This document shows, piece after piece, positions 23,301 through 33,270 of a DNA stretch of 64,000 nt (its first letter is position 1; each line of letters opens with the position of its first letter). This stretch comes from Morinoia aosen. Its lineage: Eukaryota > Arthropoda > Malacostraca > Amphipoda > Talitridae. Position numbers and translations under genes: made by a program. The stretch spans positions 47,698,075-47,762,074 of the forward strand of contig CM059564.1 of NCBI GenBank assembly GCA_030386875.1, read 5' to 3'. The notes beneath the pieces were generated by a model. That model ran no database searches. It worked only from the letters and a program-made list of their open reading frames with translations, and was not told the origin of the DNA.

Positions 23301-26300
23301 TGTTTTTTATGACTTTTCATGGATATGTTACATAGCATTTATGAACGCATAGTTCACCTCATTAAACACAGTAAAAATTTTCAATCATTCATCTATCTTT
23401 AACAATGATTGTGATGTTTAACCAAGACGTTGTCTTCCTTCCATACAAGAATGACTGACACTCAAGTAATGGTTGAAACGCAGGCGAGGAGGGTTTTCTA
23501 AGTTCTTTCACTTTCTTCTGGGCCGTTAAAATAACCAGTTTTTAAGTGAAATCAATTTCCATTATTTTTTATAATTTCATTTTAATTTATTGCTAGAAAT
23601 GAAGGATTTTCCATAATTTCTCAGTATTCTTCTTAATTTAAGCTCTTTTTCTCGTACGAGAATCACAACTTTTCTCTCTGCGAGACCGTGTAGGTCTTGA
23701 ACGCATTTATCTCACTTATCTTTCTTGCCATTTGAACAACAATTCCACAGCCTAGAAGTAATCAACTGTAAGAATAGTGGCTGTGTCGCATCTACTAGGT
23801 TAGAATCATTCAGAAAACTCCGTAACAAATCCTGTTTGTATTGTATCATGCATAGTAATTTAAATCAAAATAATCACTTAGATCTCATTGATAATTATTT
23901 CGCTTATACTACAAGAATTCTCGTAATATTAACATAATCCATACTACATTAACATCCATAATATTTATTTTAAAAAACATTATCACAGCCATGGATCTCA
24001 AAATCTCATCTTTCAACACTTCCATCGTTAGTTCATGGAATCACTAGAGCTGTAAAATATGCTATCGCTATAGTGATCTCGATAAGAGTGTCCGCAAAAA
24101 GTAAGAGAAAATAACTACTCCATTAAAGGCATGTCTAAACTTTCTCACTGATGAAACGTTTTCCAAAGGGACCACAAGGAACACCACCAAAAGGAGAAAG
24201 AATTCCACGAAGCGATCTTAGAAGCCGTGGTCCAAAGTTCCTGGTGCTGCGTGGCTCTGGATGGACGTTTCTGCGACAATATTCGAATTCCGCTTGAAAA
24301 CAGAGGTGGAGAAGATGATCAAGGTAACCCAGAACACAAATTGAAGCCTTGCGATTCATTTGCGTTGCTGATCGACGTCAAACCGGACCTGGCGAGCAGG
24401 GCTCTGGACAAACACGTCCACTTGGACGGAACTGATGAAGTCCACAACTACACTCCGTTCGAGTTCATCTACTACTGTTCTGAAGGTACTACATTTCAAA
24501 TAATTTTGAGGTCCTTTTTTCGGTGGTAATTCCAGCAAAGTAACAGTTAAGAAACCGAAAGCTTGGACGTGCTTACGATTAACGGTTAGAAACATTGCAT
24601 GCATGTCGAAGATATAAGTCTTTAAATTGCGGTCATACGAACGTATAGTTCATTACTTGTATTGCTGAGAACTATTTTTAATTCGTCCTTTCACATGCGT
24701 TAACGAAAATTACAACACATTATGTGCGCTAAATGACAAAATGTTATTCTAGGGACTAAAGAACGACAACATAAGCTTGTGAAAGATAAGTACAAAGATT
24801 ATATAATCACGAAAAAATTAGGAAGGAGTGGTGCTTAAAACAATAACAGCGAAATCAGTTATCAATCCATGAAAAACGTTTATTTCAGTGTGATTTTAAA
24901 TGACCTCGAAAATCGCACCTAGCTCTCTGCGTTATTGAAAGTGGAACGAGTTATTAACTAAACCTGGTCCAGTTTATCGTTTATCGCTTATTTAAACCTT
25001 AACATTAAAAGACGTACACCATCTCTGTGCAGCGATAAAGATTAGTCAGACACAAGTGAGTATAATTGATAAGACTCACTGTACATATATCTGAAATCAT
25101 TTCTGAACATTTGAAAGTAAAACATCAATGAATGTAGGCACAGAGACGAGCAGATTTTTTTCACTCCACCGGTGAGGAACTACCCAGTCTAACTTTTTTC
25201 ACCGCCTGCATGTATGTTTTTCGCCGCCAAAGCGATTTAAGCGATTAAATCGCTTAGGCGGTAAAAAACATGCATGCAGGTGGCGAAAAAGTTAAACTGG
25301 GTTAAATTTTGAGACTTTGATTGCAAGGAACTTGTAACAAGTGTAAGAAAATGAGCCTTAAAGAATTGCAAGTAATTGGATTTAGCCATGTTGATTTCAA
25401 AAGTAGACTGAATGATTTGTGTTTCATAATAGCCTCAACTATTCTTCTCTAACCGACATCAAGTGTTCTAGTTCAAGTTGGATGAAACATCATTCAATTA
25501 TTATGAACACTGAATTTTTCTCCATCACTAACAACAGCGGAGGTTGAATGTAATACGAGATGACGCAACTTCATTCAACCAACCAAGAGTTTATTGAACG
25601 GTGACTGACTTTTTCGCTGTCCTTCGATTTAATTCAGGACGTTCTTAATGTGCTTATGCTTGTCAAATACTTCCAATTTTATCTAGATAAGGAAGTTGTC
25701 TCCCCGTTCGTCAAAAACTCAACCAAGCCAGAAGCGACTGCTGCTGAAACCGCCCAATACAGCTCTCAGAGCAACACCGAACTTGAAAATACTCAAACCA
25801 ATTCTTCCCCGAGCCAACAACCTGCATGCAAGTCAGCCCAGCAAGCAAGCCCTCCTGAGTTTTCGGTTCGTGCCGAAGCCAAAGAATTCGAGGGAACATC
25901 GTGGTACGAACACCACCCTCTCCAGAAGGCCGCTAAAGGCCAGCATGGTCAAATTCTGCGGCACAAACTTACTCAGTAAGATGATGTGCACTTTGTCTGC
26001 AGGTTAAAAGCGGATTGATATACATTGAGATATAAGTGTTTTCACAAGGATGAAATTCATAAAATGTTAGTAATATGCCAATCACTTCCCAGATTAGCAT
26101 ATTCAACTGAACATCTAGGTGTTGAAATAATTCCAAAAACAGTACTGGCAGTTATAATTTTACTGAGACCGTTTGACCTCACTCTGTTCATGGACGCATG
26201 AGAGAATCAAGGTTACACTACATGACAATAATGCACAAATTTGTAACAGAACGTGGCTGCTGCGGAAGCTGCAGTACGCGAGCTGGGTGCTCTACCCCTA

Positions 26301-29300
26301 CTTCGCTCTGGACCTCTTCACGGCGGGGATGGCTGTCCTCATGCAAACCCTCTTCTGGTACAGAATGTCTTTCGCATCCTTTTGCACAGGCATCGGGAAC
26401 CACGTTCCCTAGGCCAATGCACCAGTTACCTGCGCAGACATGTTTGACTTTTCTCATGACTGGATCTCACAATTATTCTTGAAATACTGAGCGAATTGAG
26501 TTGGTTCTTAGTTTCATTACATTGCCGAAATGCTTTCTGATGGGAGAATAACGGCTTAAGTGAATAACTGCATAACATCTGTCATGCAGACCAACATCTA
26601 TTGTAACTGTTGAGTATTATGTTCCAGCGAAATACGGTGCATTGCTGATATCATAAGCCATATGCACCCGGGTAGAATTTTGCGTCTCGGTTGGATTACA
26701 GCGTAAAAGCCGCTTCATACCCACAATTACGCTCGTGAGTGAACAATTGCTCTAAACATTGCGAGAATATTAAATATATTTGTTTCGCAGGAACACGCAC
26801 CACCTGCAGGTGGCGTTCAGTGGCACCACGCGGCAGCAGGTGGCGACCTGGTACGGCACTGACGTCTCCTACAGCAGCATCATCGAAGACCTCGTCCAAG
26901 AAGTCCGTTCTATAGCCGCGTCGGATGCAAACTGCTCCAGCTGGGGTGTTGGTGAGTGCTGTGTGGGGAGCTGGTGTTATGCCTCAATATTTGAGAGCAT
27001 GTCTTAGGTGTGGCGACAACTAGCTATGATTCTGTCGTATGACTGCGCAAACCGCTATTGCTCTTCTTGCGGAGGCTTAGGGAACGTTTCATTGGGCGGG
27101 TAATATTTTAAAGGGCGGGAAATGCTTCATAGGGCAGAATATGTTTTATACGGCGGTAAATCTTTCGTAGGATGGGAAATGCTTCATATGACGGAAAATC
27201 TTTCGTATAATAGCTCAAGTTGTCGGCTGGAACTGATCAAATGTCGGTAACACACCTCGTAGATGCTTTATTTATAGAAAAGCATATTTAACACCATAGA
27301 AAAAAGAGTACATGTACAATATTAGAATCTGGTACATTTGTCATGATTCATGGCTTACACTTTTTTATCATAACTCATTCCTACCTACATATAAATTGTT
27401 ATTTGATCATTTTTTGTTAATGCTCTTCGTAATTCCGGTCTAACACGGCCCAATAAACCTTTGTGTTTAATATGAATCTGTCTAGAGAAAGCAAAGCAAA
27501 TACAAAAAGTATTGTTGCTAACGAATACTTTTCTAGCTAATTCTTGCTACATGTATACGAATACGAAAATTTGTTACCAACAGATGCAAAATGGATTTGT
27601 TGCTAACCATAGTCCACGCTGTATCTTTTTCTTTAAATAATGACAATTGTTCATTAATTGCTGACAGTTTAGGTTAAAATTCAAAATCTAATTGTTTTTC
27701 TGTTCTTTAGCGTATGTTATAGAGAATTTTCTTTCCGAATCTAACGATATGCTTCACTTCCTTATACGAGTATGTGTGTCCGTTCGTCTGCTACAGCTTC
27801 CAAAAAGCCATTCCCTTCCGTCATCACACGGCCAGGGGACGAGTTGGTCAGGCTCTCCTGAAAACTTGAACTTGTTGACATTTGAAATGCTACTTCTTCT
27901 ACAATTCTAGAGATACGGAAATGGTAGACAAACCAATCGATAGGGCTTAAAAATAGCTAGATATTGTTAGATGAATATTTTAAAAACATGTTTAGTTTAA
28001 AAACTATAACAGAAATAATATGTCAAATTAAAAAAAAACATTTTTTAGATTCTTAAAATTCAACAAATCAAATTATCGAAAATCCATAACTGTATTTCTC
28101 TACAAAATACATTTAGCTATCTAGAAAACACAATGTTGGTTCTATGACATTAAAACTTTAGGAGGAGAGTGGTTTTTCGTAATACCCATTTTTTAGATTT
28201 TTTGAAAATAACCTATTTTTTCAAGAAGATACAAAAAATACTCAAAACAAAAAAGAATCTTTGGATCATTTTATATCTGTGAGGAAAATTTCAGAGAAAT
28301 CTGTTTGAAAATGAAGGACTTTTTTTAGCAAAACTTTCCCTATAAATAATGAATAAAGATAAATTAACCATTGGTTATGAGAAAATGCAATGGTTTCGAT
28401 CAACGTAGCTGATTATTAATAATTATTGATATTCTTCAAACGTATATTTATTATAATGAAAGAATATTGAATTTATTTACTGATAACGACTTGTTAATTG
28501 CAACATAATCAGTTAATTAATAGTAATATGATTTCTTTATAGTAACATGTTTCGATTACCAGGGACCATTAGCAACAGCTGCGGTTTTTAATGGTTCTGA
28601 AAATATGTTTATCTTATTCAGACCTACATACATCTGACAACGAACCATTACAAATTGGCTCAGCTGCCTGCCTGGAATAGAACCGTGTGTGCCATCTATC
28701 ATCTGGAAGAAAAATCTTCGTACGTCATCGCCATGGAAGTTTTCGTACTGTTCCTGGTGCTTCTCCACGTGGCTCTCGAACTCGTATTCCTTAGGCATGT
28801 AAGTATATTTAAATGCACAGAGTAGTTTTTTTATGCCTGGGAATTTTTAATGAATTTTAGTTCTCAACTTTCAGTGAAATTGATGTAAACTTTAAGGAAT
28901 AGAAATTATTTATAGGGTGTAAAAATTTCCTCAACCAATTAAATTAAGTAATGTACTACGAACTATATTACGTAGCATTTGTTTTTGTACCGGTATTAGT
29001 AATATTGAGGACCTAGAGATTATCTAAGGGATTACCGCCTGCTTCACTCCACTTCGCTCCCCAACACACTATATGCTGAAGTTAACTGTCAGAGCTCGAC
29101 AAGAAAAGATTATTTCTGTGTTTTGGTGTGCACTACTTCCCCAACTTTGACATCTCATAGAGTAATTTCCCTTTCATTGAATATCAGAGATAAACTTTCA
29201 GTACAAGAAAGACGCAGGTCCTCCCCTATCTCAACAGGGAATGTTGGTCACACTTATGGCTTCGACCTGCATGTCTCAAACAAGGCAGCTACCTCCCTCC

Positions 29301-31648
29301 TGAGCGATCAAAAATCGGCTGCAGAAGAGATTTGAACATCGAAATGTCGTTGTAAAGCCATGCTCACAGAAAGCATTAAAAAACTCTTTTTTATGGAAAA
29401 TTTGCGCAATGAAACGATATCACCCTTGGATATGGCAATCCACGCGGGGATTCTAGCATCTACTAAAGTTTTCGCAAGGGAGACTACTAACAGGGATAAT
29501 AGGACGATGTCGAAAATTGTGAATAATGTTAGCCAAGAATATTACAAGAAAAGACTTCGATTTCTCGAAGTTCCCGACAAATATCCTTGAGAATTCTACA
29601 TTAGTGTGTCACAATGAACTGTCTTGCTTTGTTCATACTGGTATTAAAATTTGCTCTCCAAGATTTCACTATTTTGACATGAACGTGGCGCTTAAATTCT
29701 TCGCAAAGTATACTCCCCAATTAGTTTAGTCGACCGTGCAAGAACACAACATTATTAACTTCATATCTACCAACTACGATACATTCCATTCTAGCTTTTC
29801 ACCCGAACTTCTAAAATTTTGGTCGTCCCTTGCAAAGGCTATACATGGGCGGCTAAAATCATAGAAGCTCCGGAGATAAAGTATGTCTGAGACGAAGAAA
29901 AGTGGACAACCCTCCAGATACTGCATCATTTGCTCTTTTCCAGACGTCGCAACACTTCCATGACCTTCACCGCCTCAGCAGAGTGTACATTAGGATTCCT
30001 TCGCTGGTCACTTTGCTCTTCGGCTTCAGACTCTGTGACTTCGCCTTGGGTTGCAGAGGGGTAAGTATTATAAATTACATATGCTTACTTGATCAGACCG
30101 TTCTGAAAGCTGTAATGCTTCACAATTCCAGCGAAGGGACCCACCGGTGGTTATTGAGAGGACTTTCATAATGCTGCTGACAGACTTGCGGTCACTAATT
30201 AAAGTTTTATAAATTTATAAAGAAAGTTAAATGAATGCACGATCTAGTTAATGTTTGCTATTTTTAAAATTACTCACTACTATTGAATGCAAACTTGAAT
30301 TGAATATTTAACTTTTTCTAACTTCAGTTTAACCAAACACAAAAAACGTGTTAAGACTTGCTAACGCAGAGCGCCTTATAGTTCACGCATATTCCTGACG
30401 GTGTTTTGTAATGATTGTTTTCCAGATTGAATTTTCCATAATGAAAGCTGATTGGAGCAAAAAACATAATAAAAGCAATGTTGTTTCAAGGAAATACGTA
30501 AAATCTAGTAATTGAGGCATGGTTTATGACAATTTCAAGTGCAGACTCATTAACTGCGTTGTGAGGGCTCCCAAATTCTACAGATCAGTTCGAGATTTGA
30601 ACGACGTTGTTCCAATGTGCTATTTTTAATTCGTAAACAAGCAAAATATGAAAACTTCAAAAGTGACATTTATAAAAGTAATGAATACGAATAATAAATT
30701 AGAGGAACCCTTAACTGTTTACTTCTGTACGACATAAGAATGAGTCGATATTTAAGTTTTATTCGAATTTTTTCAGACTCAAAGTACTTTTTCTGGACAA
30801 GGGGGAATTTTATTACTCTGCCGAATGTCGCCAAGGGTCTAGAGTCACTGTAATTCTACTAATAAGTATATAACTATTGAAAGATACACCATTCCTTATT
30901 AGTGAAAGGCATTCATATCTGAATGCATTATATTCATTATTTGATAACGAATTTTGCTTTCCAGATCATCATTTGGCAAGTGGAGGTGGTGGCGGTGCTG
31001 CTGGTATGTATCCACGTGGTGATGATGCTCAACAAAATGCCCCGCTTCTCTGGATTCATGCCCGTCACTCCAAGACTGTTGGGAAGCTATGTATTGGCTA
31101 TTTTACCCCTTATTCTATTCTTATTAGCATTTTCCTTGTCATTCCATTTTCTTCTAATGGACAACGTAGCGTTTGCAACCATACCATATTCGCTAATCAA
31201 GACTCTCACCCTGATGCTCGGCGATCTGGGCTACAATGACACTTTCGTTAACAATGGCAATTCAGTGGCTTACCCGTTGCTGTCGAACTTCTTGTTCGTA
31301 GTTTTCATCATTGGCATAGGTGGTCTCGCACTAAACTTTATTGTCGGAAAGCCCACTGAAAAGCTCTTCGAACTTCGGAAAGAAGACGACTTGAATCGCA
31401 ACCTCGCCCACCTCCACATTCACCTCCTCATAGACCAGTGCGTTCCCACACAGCGCCGTCGCTACGCCAGGTCTCAATGCAGCGCTTCGAAGGAACAGCT
31501 GTTGTCGCTCTTCGTTAGCTCTGACATGCTCGCATCCAACGCGCAGAAGGAGACAGAGAGCGCTGAGAAACTAGCCGCCCAAGTGTCTGAGATGAGGCTG
31601 GAAATAAAAACGGTTTTAGATAAGCTGAATGAAAGCAGTTCTCAGTGA
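20280..31648 (+). CDS. Gene 2: TRPA-like channel with a frameshift in exon 8 (possible pseudogene)
   Basis: Join of 20280-20350, 20770-22534, 23071-23270, 24169-24485, 25687-25975, 26250-26357, 26791-26951, 28622-28798, 29944-30060 and 30965-31648. All splice phases match gene 1, but the total is 3889 nt, one more than a multiple of three. A TGCC duplication at 28665-28672 causes the break. Read as is, translation stops at TAG 28678-28680 after 989 codons, keeping ankyrin repeats and S1 only. Ignoring the extra 4 bases the gene would encode 1294 residues with an intact pore (GDLGYNDTF) and S6. The other nine exons show no other lesion. Introns 1, 2, 3, 5, 6, 8 and 9 hold nothing I recognise. 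Confidence 0.82.
20770..22534 (+). CDS. Gene 2 exon 2: ankyrin-repeat domain with a 9-residue repeat insert
   Basis: The exon starts after TGTGCGCAG and ends before GTAAGT in phase 0 (1765 nt). Ankyrin motifs include TVLHEAVG, SAIHLAARE, TPLHIAAQSG, TALMLAAKEG, TALHLAAKKG, SLLHIAIM, SVLHLLARH, TPLHLACRHG and TALHFAAEYG. About 50 extra residues interrupt the array before YLNMRTDEG, made of TRTNTDLEQ-type units that genes 1 and 3 lack. Confidence 0.9.
21391..21563 (+). repeat. 27-bp in-frame coding minisatellite in gene 2 exon 2
   Basis: About six units of 27 bp encode variants of TRTNTDLEQ. The insert lies in a loop between two ankyrin repeats and keeps the frame open. The corresponding loop is short in gene 1 (LLEKIPHLQDQIEYLNMQ) and intermediate in gene 3. 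Confidence 0.9.
23071..23270 (+). CDS. Gene 2 exon 3: last ankyrin repeat
   Basis: The 200-nt exon lies between TTCCAACAG and GTGAGC, ending in phase 2. It encodes AAGRTEAVLKTGDKKGNYPV, DLAF, then FRVLLSKMEPGEQDEEFFVR, matching exon 3 of its neighbours. Confidence 0.88.
24169..24485 (+). CDS. Gene 2 exon 4: linker
   Basis: The exon begins after TTTTCCAAAG and ends before GTACTA in phase 1 (317 nt). It encodes EFHEAILEAVVQSSWCCVAL...CDSFALLIDVKPDLASRALD and YTPFEFIYYCSEG. The acceptor has a weak pyrimidine tract but phase and homology support it. Confidence 0.83.
25182..25302. mobile_element. Hairpin element, candidate MITE, in gene 2 intron 4
   Basis: The 121-bp segment is an imperfect inverted repeat over its full length: ACCCAGTCTAACTTTTT at the left matches AAAGTTAAACTGGGT at the right, with inner arms around GCCTGCATGTATGTTTTT. 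The tip is AT-rich (GCGATTTAAGCGATTAAATC). No clear target duplication is visible. Confidence 0.6.
25687..25975 (+). CDS. Gene 2 exon 5: linker and pre-S1 segment
   Basis: The exon begins after TTTTATCTAG and ends before GTAAGA, phase 2 (289 nt). It encodes KEVVSPFVKNSTKPEATAAE, a Ser/Thr/Asn/Gln-rich stretch, then SWYEHHPLQKAAKGQHGQIL. It lacks the heptad repeats of gene 1. Confidence 0.85.
26250..26357 (+). CDS. Gene 2 exon 6: S1 membrane segment
   Basis: The 108-nt exon lies between TTTGTAACAG and GTACAG. It encodes TWLLRKLQYASWVLYPYFAL and DLFTAGMAVLMQTLFW, closely matching gene 1 S1. Confidence 0.88.
26791..26951 (+). CDS. Gene 2 exon 7: S1-S2 extracellular loop
   Basis: The 161-nt exon lies between GTTTCGCAG and GTGAGTG, ending in phase 1. 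It encodes NTHHLQVAFSGTTRQQVATW...ASDANCSSWGV. NCS is a possible glycosylation site and the Cys aligns with the conserved loop cysteine. Confidence 0.87.
27087..27212 (+). repeat. Degenerate short tandem repeat in gene 2 intron 7
   Basis: About six imperfect units around GGGCGGGAAATGCTTCATA recur every 20-25 bp. They lie about 140 bp after the exon 7 donor. Confidence 0.6.
27893..28330 (+). repeat. Dispersed repeat in gene 2 intron 7, related to the array at 62.7-63.5 kb
   Basis: The segment shares AATCGATAGGGCTTAAAAA-like, AATTATCGAAAATCCA, GTTGGTTCTATGAC-like and GAAAATTTCAGAGAAATCT stretches, in the same order, with 62.9-63.5 kb. It looks like an old copy of an interspersed repeat family of unknown class. 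Confidence 0.55.
28622..28798 (+). pseudogene. Gene 2 exon 8: loop end and S2, frameshifted
   Basis: The exon lies between TATCTTATTCAG and GTAAGT. In the incoming phase it reads LHTSDNEPLQIGSAACLE then TAG (28678-28680). In the other genes GSAAWNRS or GTAAWNRS stands at this place. The DNA GCTGCCTGCCTGG has TGCC twice (28665-28672); with one copy the conserved AAWNRT frame would continue. The remainder, in the shifted frame, encodes WNRTVCAIYHLEEKS and an intact S2 (AMEVFVLFLVLLHVALEL) and ends in phase 0 as in gene 1. Confidence 0.8.
29944..30060 (+). CDS. Gene 2 exon 9: S3
   Basis: The 117-nt phase 0-0 exon lies between CTCTTTTCCAG and GTAAGT. It encodes TSQHFHDLHRLSRVYIRIPS then LVTLLFGFRLCDFALGCRG, aligning residue for residue with gene 1 exon 9. 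It lies downstream of the exon 8 frameshift. Confidence 0.87.
30965..31648 (+). CDS. Gene 2 exon 10: S4-S6, pore and C-tail
   Basis: The exon follows TTTGCTTTCCAG and ends at TGA 31646-31648 (227 residues). It encodes S4, LNKMPRFSGFMPVTP, S5, a pore with GDLGYNDTF, S6 (YPLLSNFLFVVFIIGIGGLA...LNFIVG), HLHIHLLIDQCVP and a short coiled-coil-like tail (LAAQVSEMRLEIKTVLDKL). No lesion is seen, so either loss of function is recent or the frameshift is an error. Confidence 0.9.
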   Translation: MIIWQVEVVAVLLVCIHVVMMLNKMPRFSGFMPVTPRLLGSYVLAILPLILFLLAFSLSFHFLLMDNVAFATIPYSLIKTLTLMLGDLGYNDTFVNNGNSVAYPLLSNFLFVVFIIGIGGLALNFIVGKPTEKLFELRKEDDLNRNLAHLHIHLLIDQCVPTQRRRYARSQCSASKEQLLSLFVSSDMLASNAQKETESAEKLAAQVSEMRLEIKTVLDKLNESSSQ

Positions 31649-31750
31649 GACTGTTCTCCCAACTCCTTCAAAGCAAGCACGCGATTCTGATTGCTATGAA
31701 AAAATAAGTTGCATATTCCAAATTTGTTGTTTATCTGTGATCTTAGCTAA

Positions 31751-31756
31751 AATAAA
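31751..31756 (+). other. Gene 2 candidate polyadenylation signal
   Basis: An AATAAA hexamer lies 103 bp after the stop codon, similar to the distance in gene 1. Confidence 0.5.
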
Positions 31757-32697
31757 TGATTTTGCCAGAGCTTTAAATGCGAACAAGACGTTTGAGACAT
31801 TTGTAAGTTTAATTAGATGAGAAATCTAAACTTATGAGTACTTTTCGCTCATAAATGCATTGTGATTTTACTTGAAAGTTCGGAAATATTTTTTATGTTT
31901 ATGATCGAGACCTGTTTTCAAAACATTATTACTGCGTTCAGCTTTGAAAACTGAATGATTTAGAGTTTCAAAAATTTGGTTGTACTCTACAATGCACTCT
32001 ACACGGAATTGATTATGCCACTATCAGGAACTACCAAAACGAAGTAGGCAAATGATAGTCTGAAATGAAGATACATAAAACGCACCTCAATGTTCTACGC
32101 TTTAAATCTTGCTAGTATCTTGCTTGTGAACTCATTATTTTCTTTTTTGTAAAGCGTAGTCCAAGAATTGATTCACATGTCCTTCTCATCGTACTACTGA
32201 GGTTCAAATCTAATTGTTAATATGATGAGTCGATGCACTAGTACAATTTTTAGGTCTTTAACATTTGAATATCACTACTATAACTTTTGCTTCTTTTGAA
32301 CCCAACTTAAATAAATAACACTAGCTTATTATTATTTCTATAGTGTTATTCTCAGAGCGTCTAAAAAGGTTTATTGATTCTATCCAACCTTCTTTATTGC
32401 ACGACTTCGCCTTCTAATATTCAGACATAAAATCTGTACTTTATCCACGAAGTAAATAGTCTTGAAGCATACGCCCATCCAGTCGAGTAACTTATTATAA
32501 CTTATCTAACTCTAACTTATTCTTATTATAATCATAACTTATTCTTATTATTGCCGACAAGCTCAGTGAATTGCGAAGGTTATAGAATTGTTCTGCAGTG
32601 AGTGGGTAGCCAGATTTGACCAGGCGATTGAAATCACAGGAATTGAGAGACCAATTTGTGCTGTTCTGTAATCATATTCTTACTCTTCATGGGTTGT

Positions 32698-33029
32698 GCA
32701 TACAACACTTTTGTACTTCCTGTGTTGTACAGTCCTTGTGTACTTCCTGTGTTGTACAACACTGTTGTACTTCACGTGTTGTACAGCACTATTGTACTTC
32801 ACGTGTGTACTTCACGTGTTGTACTTCACGTGTTTGTACAGCACTGTTGTACTTCACGTGTTGTACAGCACTGTTGTACTTCACGTGTTGTACAGCACTG
32901 TTGTACTTCACGTGTTGTACAGCACTGTTGTACTTCACGTGTTGTACAGCACTGTTTTACTTCACGTGTTGTACAGCACTGTTGTACTTCACGTGTTGTA
33001 CAGCACTGTTGTACTTCACTTGTTGTACA
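32698..33029 (+). repeat. 27-bp minisatellite with a CACGTG in most units
   Basis: Roughly ten units of 27 bp contain TTGTACTTCACGTGTTGTAC followed by AGCACTG. Ten CACGTG palindromes (E-box core) are present; the first units (CTTCCTGTG) and the last (CTTCACTTG) are variants. Because 27 is a multiple of three, several frames stay open; these are not genes. Confidence 0.9.
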
Positions 33030-33051
33030 GAAATAAAGCCATTCTTCAAGA

Positions 33052-33270
33052 CCGGCAGGCCGCAGCCGAGACGGCTCAAGAAACGGTTTGTGAAAAGTAC
33101 AGAAATTTCTTGAGAATTTCTTGAGTCCGACTCAAGTGACTTTAGACTTAAGTTTTTCACTCGTAACTTTTGGAAGAATGTTCCTACTGACTTCAAATTG
33201 CTCTCAAACGAAAGAGCAAAACATGTTCTATTAGCTAATCATAAACAAAACCTAAACGGTTTTTTGGAAA
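33052..33270 (+). repeat. Dispersed repeat, copy 1 (inverted relative to copy 2)
   Basis: The segment contains GAAACGGTTTGTGAAAAGTA, TTTCTTGAGAATTTCTTGAG and TTTTTCACTCGTAACTTTTG-type stretches. Its reverse complement, with some divergence, is found at about 36735-36985. Confidence 0.65.

Noticed and set aside
32616-33124. Three overlapping + strand open frames rich in Tyr, Phe, Thr, Cys and Leu
   Set aside because: They are produced by the 27-bp minisatellite, whose unit length is a multiple of three, and have no independent coding signal.
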